Below are positions 7,502 through 15,672 of a DNA stretch of 64,000 nucleotides, one piece after another. Source of the DNA: Pedobacter fastidiosus (GTDB lineage Bacteria > Bacteroidota > Bacteroidia > Sphingobacteriales > Sphingobacteriaceae); NCBI RefSeq assembly GCF_014306625.1, contig NZ_JACRYL010000002.1, positions 230,922 to 294,921 of the forward strand, read 5' to 3'. Below the pieces are notes generated by a model that was not told the DNA's origin, did no database searches, and saw nothing but the letters and a program-made list of their open reading frames with translations. A program made the position numbers and the translations under genes. Numbering within the stretch: the stretch's first letter is position 1; every line of letters starts with the position of its first letter.

Positions 7502-8131
7502 ATGAAATCAAAATTACTAACTGGTGCAGTGCTGTTAATGATGGCAGTTACCACAAACGTTAAAGCGCAAACCACCCGACCGGATAAGTTATATTCGATG
7601 AGCGGAGTTGGATTTGCTTTCCCAGTGGGAGAAACTTCAGATTACTTAAAACCAAAATTCTCTACCAGTTTAGGGCTTAACTTAGGCTTAGGCAATGGCG
7701 GATTATTTTTATACCCCAAAGTAAGTTTGCATGCCTTTACCTTTAACCAAATTACACCAGATGCAGGCTATACCTATACCTTACAAAACGGAAGAGCAAC
7801 TACATACTTATTAAATGTGGCTTTAGGATATAGAAAAATTGTTGAAAAATGGGCTTTCTATGGTTTTGCTGGTGGAGGTGGTGGTTTCATTTTAACGCCA
7901 CAGGCAGGGGTTAATTCATCATCATTACAGGTTACAATGGATAACAAAACAAATTCTATGGGCATTGTAGAAGCTGGAGGAGGTATTGAATACAATATTG
8001 GTGGTGCGAATTTATTTGTAGAGGCCAGTTATATGTACGGTACAGGTAAAATTCAGAACAGAGTTTTTAATACCGTTCCAATCCAAATCGGTATTAAACC
8101 AAATTTGAGTAAGCTTTTAAGTAAACTTTAA
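7502..8131 (+). CDS. secreted outer-membrane beta-barrel protein
   Basis: A 209-aa protein with a clear signal peptide (MKSKLLTGAVLLMMAVTTNV then KAQ, cleavage near residue 23). The mature part alternates short amphipathic strands rich in Gly and aromatic residues (for example LGYRKIVEKWAFYGFAGGG and VEASYMYGTG), typical of an 8-stranded outer-membrane barrel. It is probably cotranscribed with the upstream receiver and ends at a strong terminator. No specific ligand or function can be read. Confidence 0.75.
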   Translation: MKSKLLTGAVLLMMAVTTNVKAQTTRPDKLYSMSGVGFAFPVGETSDYLKPKFSTSLGLNLGLGNGGLFLYPKVSLHAFTFNQITPDAGYTYTLQNGRATTYLLNVALGYRKIVEKWAFYGFAGGGGGFILTPQAGVNSSSLQVTMDNKTNSMGIVEAGGGIEYNIGGANLFVEASYMYGTGKIQNRVFNTVPIQIGIKPNLSKLLSKL

Positions 8132-8151
8132 GAAATAAATACAAAATTGTA

Positions 8152-8184
8152 AGCGACAGCGTTAATGCGTTGTCGCTTTTTTTA
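8152..8184 (+). terminator. rho-independent terminator after the barrel gene
   Basis: The stem agcgaca (8152-8158) / tgtcgct (8171-8177) is followed by a run of T. It lies 20 bp after the stop codon. Confidence 0.85.
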
Positions 8185-8288
8185 TTTGTAGTTTTTTTTA
8201 GATTGGAGCAGTAATTTTGATTGTTATTCTTAGAAAAATTAAATTATAAAATCTTTATAAAACGCTTTTATTACTAAATATTTTAGCA

Positions 8289-8296
8289 TAGATTTG
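8289..8296 (+). promoter_or_regulatory. -7 box TAGATTTG of the exonuclease/GIY-YIG gene
   Basis: An exact TAnnTTTG match 24 bp before the ATG at 8320, preceded by an AT-rich tract. A -33 element is not obvious. Confidence 0.45.
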
Positions 8297-8319
8297 TTTT
8301 ATAATTGATACTTATATAA

Positions 8320-9693
8320 ATGTTATACGCAATTGTAGATATTGAAACCACCGGTGGCCATGCCTCTGCAAACGGCATAACCGAAGTTGCAATTAACATT
8401 CATGATGGTAATCAGATTGTTGAGACCTATACTACACTCATTAACCCGAAAACACAAATTCCCGTTTACATAACAGCCCTAACAGGAATTGACGATGCAA
8501 TGCTGGCAGATGCACCAACTTTCGAGGAGGTTGCGCTTCAAATTTATCAGTTATTAAATGATAAAGTTTTTGTTGCACATAACGTAAATTTCGATTATTC
8601 ATTTCTTAAACACCACCTTTCTCACGCTGGTTACGATTTACAGTGCAGTAAACTGTGCACGGTTAGATTAAGCAGAAAATTAATGCCAGGAAAAATTTCT
8701 TATAGCTTAGGTAAGCTCTGTAGTGCCTTAAAAATTCCAATTCAAAACCGACATAGGGCTGGTGGCGATGCCGATGCGACAAGTATCTTATTCAATATGC
8801 TTTTAGAAGCTGATCAAGAAGGTGTAATTGCTGAAATGCTCAAGAAAACATCTAAAGAACAAGTATTACCACCTCATTTGGATAAAAAAGTAATTTTAAA
8901 GCTTCCCAACCAACCCGGAGTATATTACTTTAAAGATAATAAAGGAAAAATCGTCTATGTTGGAAAGGCAAAGGATTTAAAAAAACGTGTAACGAGTCAT
9001 TTTACGGGAAATAAACCTAATAGACAAAGGCAAGATTTTCTACGTACCATTTACAATGTTGATTATGTGGTTTGTGGAACAGAATTAATGGCTCTAATCT
9101 TAGAAGCGAATGAGATTAAACGCTTGTGGCCCGAAAATAACCGAGCCATGAAAAGGTATGAACATAAATACGATTTATACATTTTTGAAGATCAAAATGG
9201 CTATCTCCGATTGGCAATAGATAAACATAAAAAGAACAACAAATCACTTCAAAGCTTCAATAGTTTATTAGAAGGCTACAATTTTTTAAATCAGCTTGTA
9301 GATAAATATCAACTTTGCGCTAAATTGTGTTACCTGCAAAAAACAGCAACAAAATGCACCGCACATGAAAATGGCCAATGTTTTGGTGCCTGCAGTGGAA
9401 TTGAAACCGTTGCGATTTACAATAAAAGATTAAACAATGCATTATTGGAAATTCAGAATATGCAACCCAGTTTCGCTCTGGTTGACGAAGGCAGAAAAGA
9501 AGAAGAATTTAGTTGTCTCGTTGTAGAGCAAGGTAAGTTTTATGGTATGGGATATTTTACGGATAAAAATTATTTATCTGATGGATTGGCGCCAATTAAG
9601 GAAAACCTTTCTACTTACCAATCAAACAGCTATATCCTTAATTTAATATTAAACCACGCTGAGCAACATCCTCAAAAATTGTATAAATTGTAA
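8320..9693 (+). CDS. DnaQ-type 3'-5' exonuclease fused to a UvrC/Cho-type GIY-YIG nuclease
   Basis: A 457-aa two-nuclease protein. Residues 1-170 are a DEDDh exonuclease like the polymerase III epsilon subunit (D7 and E9 in VDIETTG, D92 in NFDYSF, H145 and D150 in HRAGGDAD). A GIY-YIG domain follows at about 198-275 (GVYYF 200-204, YVGKAKDLKKR 213-223), then a C-terminal region with several cysteines (KCTAHENGQCFGACSG). The same order occurs in actinobacterial UvrC-like proteins, and the second half resembles E. coli Cho, which incises 3' of bulky lesions. A DNA-repair role is likely but not shown. Confidence 0.88.
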   Translation: MLYAIVDIETTGGHASANGITEVAINIHDGNQIVETYTTLINPKTQIPVYITALTGIDDAMLADAPTFEEVALQIYQLLNDKVFVAHNVNFDYSFLKHHLSHAGYDLQCSKLCTVRLSRKLMPGKISYSLGKLCSALKIPIQNRHRAGGDADATSILFNMLLEADQEGVIAEMLKKTSKEQVLPPHLDKKVILKLPNQPGVYYFKDNKGKIVYVGKAKDLKKRVTSHFTGNKPNRQRQDFLRTIYNVDYVVCGTELMALILEANEIKRLWPENNRAMKRYEHKYDLYIFEDQNGYLRLAIDKHKKNNKSLQSFNSLLEGYNFLNQLVDKYQLCAKLCYLQKTATKCTAHENGQCFGACSGIETVAIYNKRLNNALLEIQNMQPSFALVDEGRKEEEFSCLVVEQGKFYGMGYFTDKNYLSDGLAPIKENLSTYQSNSYILNLILNHAEQHPQKLYKL

Positions 9694-9712
9694 TTTTTTC
9701 AATATTGAAATA

Positions 9713-10051
9713 ATGGATTCAAAAGCCTTCATACAACTTGCGCTATCTTTTGATGAAGCAAACGAACAGCCACATTTCGAAAAAACATCGTTTAGGGTAA
9801 ACAAAAAGATTTTCGCTACGTTAGATTTAACTAAACTTAGTGCATCATTAAAGCTTAAGGAAGTCGATCAATCTGTTTTCTGTAATTTTAATGCTGAAAA
9901 TATTTATCCAGCAAATGGCGCATGGGGCAAGCAGGGCTGGACAGTTTTTGAAATTAAAAATTTGAATCTTGAAATGATTAAAGATGCACTGACCTTATCC
10001 TACTGCAATGTTGCTCCAATGCTACGAACGGCCGTGGTAACACACATCTGA
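9713..10051 (+). CDS. MmcQ/YjbR family protein with a substituted C-terminus
   Basis: A 112-aa MmcQ/YjbR-like (CyaY-fold) protein, visible in the Trp/Lys motif WGKQGWTVFE (71-80) and the terminal helix MIKDALTLSYCNVAP (89-103 region). The last ten residues (MLRTAVVTHI) are not family-like: the frame enters inserted DNA right after codons for CNVAP. The expected ending KKLSEKYKA is found intact in the correct frame at 12760-12789, beyond the restriction-modification genes. The gene is therefore interrupted but still encodes a nearly full-length chimeric protein. Function of the family is poorly known. Confidence 0.85.
   Translation: MDSKAFIQLALSFDEANEQPHFEKTSFRVNKKIFATLDLTKLSASLKLKEVDQSVFCNFNAENIYPANGAWGKQGWTVFEIKNLNLEMIKDALTLSYCNVAPMLRTAVVTHI
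10004..10019. repeat. left 16-bp direct repeat flanking the R-M insertion
   Basis: The sequence tgcaatgttgctccaa recurs exactly at 12745-12760. In both places it encodes CNVAP of the MmcQ reading frame. It marks the left edge of the inserted module. Confidence 0.9.
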
Positions 10052-10106
10052 CAAAAAACTGGCGACAACTCAAAACCGACAAGAATAAAAATTGTAAATT
10101 TACCGA

Positions 10107-10790
10107 ATGGAACAAAAAGAGAAACTGACGATAGAAAAATTAATAGAAGAAGCCCAATTATTTTGTGTTGGACAATCTGAATTTAAGCATAAAGAACTTT
10201 TTGGAGTTACTGACGGTAAAGCTGTTGGAACTCTAATCGAACAAAAATTCCAAAAACACTTACACGACAAATATATTGTAACTATTGGCTCATCGGCAAG
10301 AAGAATTGACCTTCCATCAGATGATATTTTAACAGACATTAAAGTTACTTCCATTAAACAGCCTCAATCTTCTTGCCCATTCAGAGATGCAAAGCAGAAA
10401 ATATTTGGACTTGGATATAATTTACTTGTGTTTGTGTACGACAAGTCAGATGACCCAGCAACACAAACTGCTATATTAAATTTTGTAAGTTGTTCCTTCG
10501 TTTCAAAAGAAAGAACAGCTGATTATACAACCACAAGTATTTTAAATCAAATGAAAAATGTTAATGCTTCCGAAGAAGATATAATATCTTTTTTGGAAGG
10601 AATAAAATTACCCGTTGATGAAATTACTTTGCCCCAAGTTGCACAGCTTGTATTACAAACTGAAATTCAAATCGGATATTTAACAATCTCTAATGCTTTA
10701 CAATGGAGACTTAATTATAGAAAAATAGTCAATTTATCAGACGATGTTCCTGGTGTGGAAAAAATTGTAAGTTATAACAAACCCAAATAA
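10107..10790 (+). CDS. type II restriction endonuclease (PD-(D/E)xK-like)
   Basis: A 227-aa protein without signal peptide. A plausible PD-(D/E)xK core is E45 (GTLIEQKF), then D72/D73 and D77-I-K79 in LPSDDILTDIKV, followed by a hydrophobic strand (NLLVFVYDK). It is followed immediately by an N6-adenine methyltransferase gene with a TAATG stop/start overlap, the typical arrangement of a type II system. The recognition sequence cannot be read. It is part of the module that interrupts the mmcQ-like gene, and its base composition looks more AT-rich than the flanking genes. Confidence 0.8.
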   Translation: MEQKEKLTIEKLIEEAQLFCVGQSEFKHKELFGVTDGKAVGTLIEQKFQKHLHDKYIVTIGSSARRIDLPSDDILTDIKVTSIKQPQSSCPFRDAKQKIFGLGYNLLVFVYDKSDDPATQTAILNFVSCSFVSKERTADYTTTSILNQMKNVNASEEDIISFLEGIKLPVDEITLPQVAQLVLQTEIQIGYLTISNALQWRLNYRKIVNLSDDVPGVEKIVSYNKPK

Positions 10791-12604
10791 TGAGAGTATT
10801 TGAAGCCAATATTTCTTTTGAAGTTTCAGACTACTTAAATAGTAATCTGAAAAACATTACATCTTATGATTTGGCAAATCAAAAAGTGTATGATGCCTTC
10901 GGCATCATACACTTTTTTGATAATAATGAAGAATTAGAGACTTTAAAAGAAATAATTTCTGTAAATCAAAATATTGTTGAAGAACCTGATAGAGCGACAG
11001 AATATGGCGATTTTCAAACAAATTTAGATTTAGCGAACAAAGTAACGCTTTATCTAACAGCAAAAGACATTTCGCCTGAAATTGTAATTGAACCAACCTG
11101 CGGCAAAGGAAATTTTATTATTGCTTCCTTAAAGAATTTCAAAAATATTCAAAGTGTTTTTGGTGTAGAAATTTATAAACCTTACGTATGGGAAACTAAA
11201 TTTAATATCATAAATTTATATTTAGAAAATCCAAATAACATAAAGCCAAACATTTCAATAACTCATTGCAATGTCTTTGACTTTAATTTCAAAAGTATTG
11301 CAAAAGAACATTCTAATAATAATATTTTAGTAATTGGCAATCCACCTTGGGTAACAAACTCAAAATTAGGAAGTCTTAATTCTGATAATCTTCCAAAGAA
11401 AAGGAATTTTAAAAATCATAGCGGTTTAGATGCAATGACGGGTAAGGGTAATTTCGATATTGCAGAATTCATTACCTTAATGATGATTGAAACCTTTCAA
11501 AAAATTAATGGAAATGTTGCTTTATTGGTAAAAAACAGTGTTGTAAAAAATATCTTATTTGACCAAGTCAATAAAAAATATCCGATTTCCAAATTGGAGA
11601 AACTTTGTATTGACAGTAAAAAAGAATTTAATGTTTCAGTAGAAGCGTGCTTATTTTCTTGTAATTTAAATTCAAAAAGCGAATTTGAATGTAGTGAATT
11701 TGATTTCTATTCTCAAAATGAATTAAGAACAATACAAAGAACAGAAAGAAGACAAGACCAAAGAAAAGCAAAGCGTTTTGGCTGGTTTGATGGCAAATTT
11801 GTTTCTAACATTGACACTTATATTGACACAAAAGACATAGATGGAGAAAGTCCGTTCGTTTGGCGACAAGGTCTAAAACACGATTGTTCTTCAATTATGG
11901 AACTTGACAAAGTTAATGGACATTATGTAAACGGCTTGAATGAAGAAATAAAACTGGAAGATGGATTAGTTTATGGACTTCTTAAAAGTTCAGACCTTAA
12001 AAATACAGTAATTAATCAGTCAAGAAAATTCACAATTGTTACTCAAAAAAAGGTTGGACAAGAAACTAATTATATTAAAGCAGATTATCCAAAAACTTAC
12101 CAATACTTGACAGAACATCAAGAAAATTTTAGTGCAAGAAAATCAAGTATTTACAATAACAAACCGCCATTTTCAATTTTTGGTATAGGCGACTATTCAT
12201 TCAAACCGTATAAAGTTGCTATTTCAGGACTTTATAAAACATTTCATTTTACACTTATCCTTCCACAGAACGACAAGCCTGTAATGTTGGACGACACTTG
12301 TTATTTAATCGGTTTTGACAAAATTGAGTTTGCTGTTTATTCATTGATACTTTTAAACTCTGATACAACAGTTCAACTTTTACAATCAGTTACGTTTTCT
12401 GACGCTAAGAGAACTTTCACAAAAGATGTTCTAATGAGAATTGATTTAGTCGAATTAGCGAAACGTGTTGATAAAGCAGTTTTGCAATCAGAGCTTGAAA
12501 TGCTAAATGAGAAGTACAATCTTAATTTGACATTAAATTTCTGGGACAATTTTATAGACGAAATGACACCTGTAAATAATAGACAAATGACAATGTTTGT
12601 ATAG
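10790..12604 (+). CDS. type II N6-adenine DNA methyltransferase
   Basis: A 604-aa methyltransferase protecting host DNA against the upstream endonuclease. The AdoMet-binding motif is at about 99-109 (VIEPTCGKGNF) and the catalytic NPPW at 184-187, marking the gamma-type N6-adenine class. The long C-terminal half is presumably the target-recognition region (HDCSSIMEL, SIFGIGDYSF). The ATG overlaps the endonuclease stop codon. A perfect 17-bp terminator-like hairpin lies inside codons 31-43 (10881-10917), odd for an essential protective gene. The 3' end is followed by the hairpin-rich right flank of the module. Confidence 0.88.
   Translation: MRVFEANISFEVSDYLNSNLKNITSYDLANQKVYDAFGIIHFFDNNEELETLKEIISVNQNIVEEPDRATEYGDFQTNLDLANKVTLYLTAKDISPEIVIEPTCGKGNFIIASLKNFKNIQSVFGVEIYKPYVWETKFNIINLYLENPNNIKPNISITHCNVFDFNFKSIAKEHSNNNILVIGNPPWVTNSKLGSLNSDNLPKKRNFKNHSGLDAMTGKGNFDIAEFITLMMIETFQKINGNVALLVKNSVVKNILFDQVNKKYPISKLEKLCIDSKKEFNVSVEACLFSCNLNSKSEFECSEFDFYSQNELRTIQRTERRQDQRKAKRFGWFDGKFVSNIDTYIDTKDIDGESPFVWRQGLKHDCSSIMELDKVNGHYVNGLNEEIKLEDGLVYGLLKSSDLKNTVINQSRKFTIVTQKKVGQETNYIKADYPKTYQYLTEHQENFSARKSSIYNNKPPFSIFGIGDYSFKPYKVAISGLYKTFHFTLILPQNDKPVMLDDTCYLIGFDKIEFAVYSLILLNSDTTVQLLQSVTFSDAKRTFTKDVLMRIDLVELAKRVDKAVLQSELEMLNEKYNLNLTLNFWDNFIDEMTPVNNRQMTMFV
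10881..10918 (+). promoter_or_regulatory. terminator-like perfect hairpin inside the methyltransferase gene
   Basis: A 17-bp perfect stem (aaaaagtgtatgatgcc at 10881-10897, complement at 10901-10917) with loop ttc and a T6 run. It lies about 90 bp into the methyltransferase coding sequence. It looks like an attenuator or a protein-binding palindrome that could set the endonuclease/methyltransferase ratio. Confidence 0.6.
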
Positions 12605-12622
12605 ACAGAAAATCACTGGGCA

Positions 12623-12744
12623 TAACAGCAGTTTGGCAAAATGTCGGTTTCAGTGCTAATTCAAGTTCAGTTTTCAATTGAACTTTTTTTTTGCAAAGTT
12701 GAAGTTTTGTGCTTCGATTTCCGCCACTTCGCCAAGCTGTAAAG
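12623..12744. repeat. long imperfect inverted repeat at the right end of the R-M module
   Basis: The outer arm taacagcagtttggcaaaat (from 12623) pairs imperfectly with the complement of ccgccacttcgccaagctgt (12721-12740). Further in, agttca..tgaact gives an inner stem. The extended, bulged cruciform is reminiscent of integron attC sites, and it ends 4 bp before the right direct repeat. attC identity is not established. Confidence 0.5.
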
Positions 12745-12789
12745 TGCAATGTTGCTCCAAAAAAGCTTTCAGAAAAATACAAAGCATAA
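12745..12789 (+). pseudogene. displaced 3' end of the mmcQ-like gene
   Basis: Fifteen codons including the stop (CNVAPKKLSEKYKA, then TAA) follow the right direct repeat in the same frame as the truncated gene at 9713. The ending CNVAPKKLSEKY is what the MmcQ/YjbR family shows at its C-terminus. It has no start of its own and marks the right junction of the insertion (repeat copy at 12745-12760). Confidence 0.85.
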
Positions 12790-12888
12790 ATTTTATCTTG
12801 TCTCATATCCCCCTATAAAATTTCGCTTTCGGCAAGCACAATTTATAAGACTGTTATATATCTTTACCTACAACAAAATATAAACGTT

Positions 12889-13305
12889 ATGACAAAATCA
12901 CTTTGGATAAATCTTCCTGTTAAGGATGTTAGCAAAGCAAAAGAGTTTTTTACCAAGCTCGGTTTTAAACTCAATCTTAAATTCGGAAGTCGCGAGGATT
13001 CTGCCTGTTTTATGATTGGAGATGATAATTTCATTGTTATGCTCTTTGAAGAACCGCTCTTTGAAGGTTTTATCGCTACTAAAATCGCAGATCCAAAATT
13101 AGGTACAGAAGTTTTATTTTCTATCGATGCAGAAAGTGTTGAAGAAGTAAATGAAATGGCCAAAAAAGCAGTAGATGCTGGAGGAACATTATATGCAGAA
13201 CCTGGCTTTAAAGATGGCTGGATGTATGGTTGTGGTTTTGTTGATTTGGATGGACACCGCTGGAATATTTTATATATGGATACTTCGAAAATGCCTTTGG
13301 GATAG
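12889..13305 (+). CDS. VOC-superfamily (glyoxalase/bleomycin-resistance-like) protein
   Basis: A 138-aa protein with two beta-alpha-beta-beta-beta modules. The first opens WINLPVKDVSKAKEFFTKLG (6-25). The second ends GCGFVDLDGHRWNILY (about 114-129), where H and an acidic residue could bind metal. It resembles uncharacterised VOC proteins often encoded beside SRPBCC proteins, as here (next gene 18 bp downstream). Substrate unknown; a dioxygenase, lyase or binding role cannot be separated by sequence. Confidence 0.85.
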   Translation: MTKSLWINLPVKDVSKAKEFFTKLGFKLNLKFGSREDSACFMIGDDNFIVMLFEEPLFEGFIATKIADPKLGTEVLFSIDAESVEEVNEMAKKAVDAGGTLYAEPGFKDGWMYGCGFVDLDGHRWNILYMDTSKMPLG

Positions 13306-13323
13306 TTGAAATAACCTAAAATT

Positions 13324-13767
13324 ATGAACATGAAAAATGATCCAGTTGTAGTCGAACGCATTTACGATACTCCAATCGAAACCATTTGGAATGCGCTGAC
13401 AGATAACAACGAAATTAAAAAATGGTATTTTAAGTTAGAGGACTTTAAACCTAAAGTCGGTTTTAAATTTGATTTCACTGGAGGCTCTGGCGAAGGGCCA
13501 CAATACCTTCATGTATGTGAAATAACTGAGATTATCGAAAATCGAAAACTCGCTTACTCTTGGCGTTATGATGGTTATCCAGGTAATTCTGTTGTAAACT
13601 GGGAATTATTTGATCAAGGCGATAAAACCTTGGTGAGAATAACCCATACCGGTTTAAAAAGTTTTGCTGAAAACGGAAGAGATTTCAGTAAGGAAAGTTT
13701 TAAAGGTGGCTGGACTTATTTTTTAGATGATGCCTTAAAAGGTTATTTGAAACAAAAAGATAGATAA
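13324..13767 (+). CDS. SRPBCC/AHSA1-like protein
   Basis: A 147-aa protein of the START/Bet v1 superfamily. The N-terminal strand VVVERIYDTPIETIWNALT (8-26), the turn KKWYFK and the C-terminal helix GGWTYFLDDALKGYL are the usual AHSA1 features. Such proteins bind hydrophobic ligands or act as small co-chaperones. It is probably cotranscribed with the VOC gene. A dispersed palindromic repeat follows and may end the transcript. Confidence 0.85.
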   Translation: MNMKNDPVVVERIYDTPIETIWNALTDNNEIKKWYFKLEDFKPKVGFKFDFTGGSGEGPQYLHVCEITEIIENRKLAYSWRYDGYPGNSVVNWELFDQGDKTLVRITHTGLKSFAENGRDFSKESFKGGWTYFLDDALKGYLKQKDR

Positions 13768-13784
13768 TTTATCTAGCTACTGCC

Positions 13785-13857
13785 AGGCACAAAGCAATCT
13801 TAGCACTATGGGGTAAATCACAAACGCATTAGGATTGCTTCGTGCCTCGCAATGACG
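13785..13857. repeat. dispersed palindromic repeat, copy 1
   Basis: The left half aggcacaaagcaatct and right half attgcttcgtgcctcgcaat are complementary in their core, enclosing about 32 bp. The same right half recurs in the gaps between the catabolic genes further on. It lies between convergent genes (SRPBCC plus, bioA minus). Confidence 0.8.
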
Positions 13858-13913
13858 AATTTAGTAGATTTACTGGTTATAGCGCCTCGCTAAAACTAGT
13901 AAACAATTCATAA

Positions 13914-15212
13914 TCAAATTTCTTCAAGAGCCGATTTTATAGCCCCATAAACATAATCCAAATCTTCATCGCTGATGATGTAAGGTGGCAAAATGTAAAT
14001 GATATTCCCTAATGGCCTGAGGATAATTCCTTTATCTAAAAAGTAGGCATAAAGTAAGTTGCGCAGATTGCTTAGGTATGAAGTTTCATTTCCAGTTTCC
14101 CATTCTATGGCAATAATAGTTCCTGTTTGGCGAACGGCTTTAACTTTAGAATGCGTTTTGATCTCTTCCATAAAGACCAAATGTTTAGCTTCTACTCTCT
14201 TAATATTTTGCAGGGTTTTACTTTCTAGAAGAATATCCAAACTTGCTAAAGAGGCTACGCAAGCAATTGGATTTGCGGTGAACGAATGGCCATGATAAAG
14301 TGTTTTTAGCTTATCGTCGCTTAAAAAAGCATTGTATATTTCATTGGTGCAAGTAGTTACACCCAATGGCATTGTCCCGCCAGTTAAGCCTTTACTTAAG
14401 CAAAAAATATCTGGTTTGTTCGTCAATTTTTCGCAGGCAAAATATGTTCCTGTGCGACCAAATCCTGTCATTACTTCATCTGCAATGGTCAAAATATTAT
14501 TTTGTTTGCAGGTGACGACTAATTCATCGAGGTATTTAGCTTCATACATCAACATTCCACCCGAGCCTAAAATTAAAGGCTCAAAAATAAAACAGGCAAC
14601 TTCAGATGCAAGATTGGAGATTTGAGTTTTGAGCTCTGTGATATTATCCTCATTTGGTAAATCTATAAATTCAACATCGAACAATAAACTATTAAAAGCA
14701 TCAGTAAAAATACTTCTTCCACTAACAGACATGGCACCAAATGTATCGCCATGGTAAGCATTTTTAAAAGCAAGAATCTTGGTTTTCGGTTGCTGTTTAT
14801 TATCCCAATACTGCAAGCACATTTTTAACGCAACTTCAACCGCTGTTGAGCCATTATCGGTATAAAAAACCTTGTCTTGTTTTCCTGGAAGGATTGGCAA
14901 CAATCTTTCGGCCAATAAAACTGCCGGTTCGTGAGTAAAGCCAGCAAAAATTACATGCTCCAAAACTGTTAACTGCTCAGCTACTTTTTTTGCAATATAA
15001 GGATGAGCATGACCGTGGATATTTACCCACCAAGAAGAAACCGCATCAATATATCTTTTGCCGTTCTCATCAAAAACATATACACCTTCTCCCCTAACAA
15101 TTGGAATATGCGGTAGCGCATTCTTCATCTGCGTATAGGGATGCCAGATTACGTTTTTATCTCTTTCTGTTAAATTGAGTTTATCGTTTTGGGGAGTTAA
15201 AGAATCTGACAT
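13914..15212 (-). CDS. bioA: adenosylmethionine-8-amino-7-oxononanoate transaminase
   Basis: A 432-aa PLP enzyme of biotin synthesis (7-keto-8-aminopelargonate to 7,8-diaminopelargonate, S-adenosylmethionine as amino donor). Visible are HPYTQM (24-29), the substrate/PLP region SSWWVN (59-64), YHGDTFG (153-159), D245 in ADEVMTGFGRTG and the Schiff-base K274 in LSKGLTGG. Length is normal. It lies 4 bp after a Nudix gene and probably shares a transcript with it and the cation exporter. No other biotin gene is in the window. Confidence 0.93.
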   Translation of the reverse strand: MSDSLTPQNDKLNLTERDKNVIWHPYTQMKNALPHIPIVRGEGVYVFDENGKRYIDAVSSWWVNIHGHAHPYIAKKVAEQLTVLEHVIFAGFTHEPAVLLAERLLPILPGKQDKVFYTDNGSTAVEVALKMCLQYWDNKQQPKTKILAFKNAYHGDTFGAMSVSGRSIFTDAFNSLLFDVEFIDLPNEDNITELKTQISNLASEVACFIFEPLILGSGGMLMYEAKYLDELVVTCKQNNILTIADEVMTGFGRTGTYFACEKLTNKPDIFCLSKGLTGGTMPLGVTTCTNEIYNAFLSDDKLKTLYHGHSFTANPIACVASLASLDILLESKTLQNIKRVEAKHLVFMEEIKTHSKVKAVRQTGTIIAIEWETGNETSYLSNLRNLLYAYFLDKGIILRPLGNIIYILPPYIISDEDLDYVYGAIKSALEEI

Positions 15213-15216
15213 CGAA

Positions 15217-15672
15217 TTATATTGAAGGATCTGAAAATTGTTTTTTTAAAAGTTCGGCAACGGTTTTATCCGTTGTAAAAGTAATTTCATCTACAGATAA
15301 ATCTTTGATATTAACCCATCGAAAAGCCTGAAGCAATTCTCCATCTCCATCAAAATCGTATATTTTGGTTTTAAAAGCCAGCTCTAATGGTGCCTTCTCT
15401 TTTACCAAATAATAAATACTTATTACTTGACTATCATTAAATGAAGATTTCTCGAAAAAATCAGTGGTATAAAAATGAGCTGTAATTTCAATTTCGGCGT
15501 TGCATTCTTCAACAAATTCGCGTTTCAAACCATCTATAAGTCCTTCGCCAAATTCTAATCCACCACCTGGAAATTTACTAAACCTGATGCCGTATTCTTC
15601 TTCATCGCTAACCAAAATTTCATTGTTTTGGTTAATGAGCAAGCCATAAACCCGAACGTTAAAGTAGCTCAT
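15217..15672 (-). CDS. Nudix hydrolase
   Basis: A 151-aa Nudix enzyme. The Nudix box starts at GGGLEFGEG (36-44) and continues through REFVEEC (51-57), matching GX5EX7REUXEE. Substrate cannot be inferred. The start overlaps the upstream exporter gene by 14 bp, and bioA begins 4 bp after the stop, so translation is likely coupled. Confidence 0.88.
   Translation of the reverse strand: MSYFNVRVYGLLINQNNEILVSDEEEYGIRFSKFPGGGLEFGEGLIDGLKREFVEECNAEIEITAHFYTTDFFEKSSFNDSQVISIYYLVKEKAPLELAFKTKIYDFDGDGELLQAFRWVNIKDLSVDEITFTTDKTVAELLKKQFSDPSI

Larger units (their letters stand above)
10020..12760 (+). mobile_element. restriction-modification module inserted in the mmcQ-like gene
   Basis: The segment between the two 16-bp repeats (counting one copy) holds only the endonuclease and methyltransferase genes plus short flanks. 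Deleting 10004-12744 restores an uninterrupted 111-codon MmcQ frame ending at 12789. No integrase or transposase is present. The right flank (about 12623-12744) forms a long imperfect hairpin. This resembles the insertion with long target duplication described for restriction-modification genes, or a captured cassette; which one is inference. Confidence 0.8.

Noticed and set aside
12552..12806. Minus-strand ORF over the right end of the R-M module
   Set aside because: It runs across the hairpin and the displaced mmcQ end in the opposite direction and has no family-like sequence.
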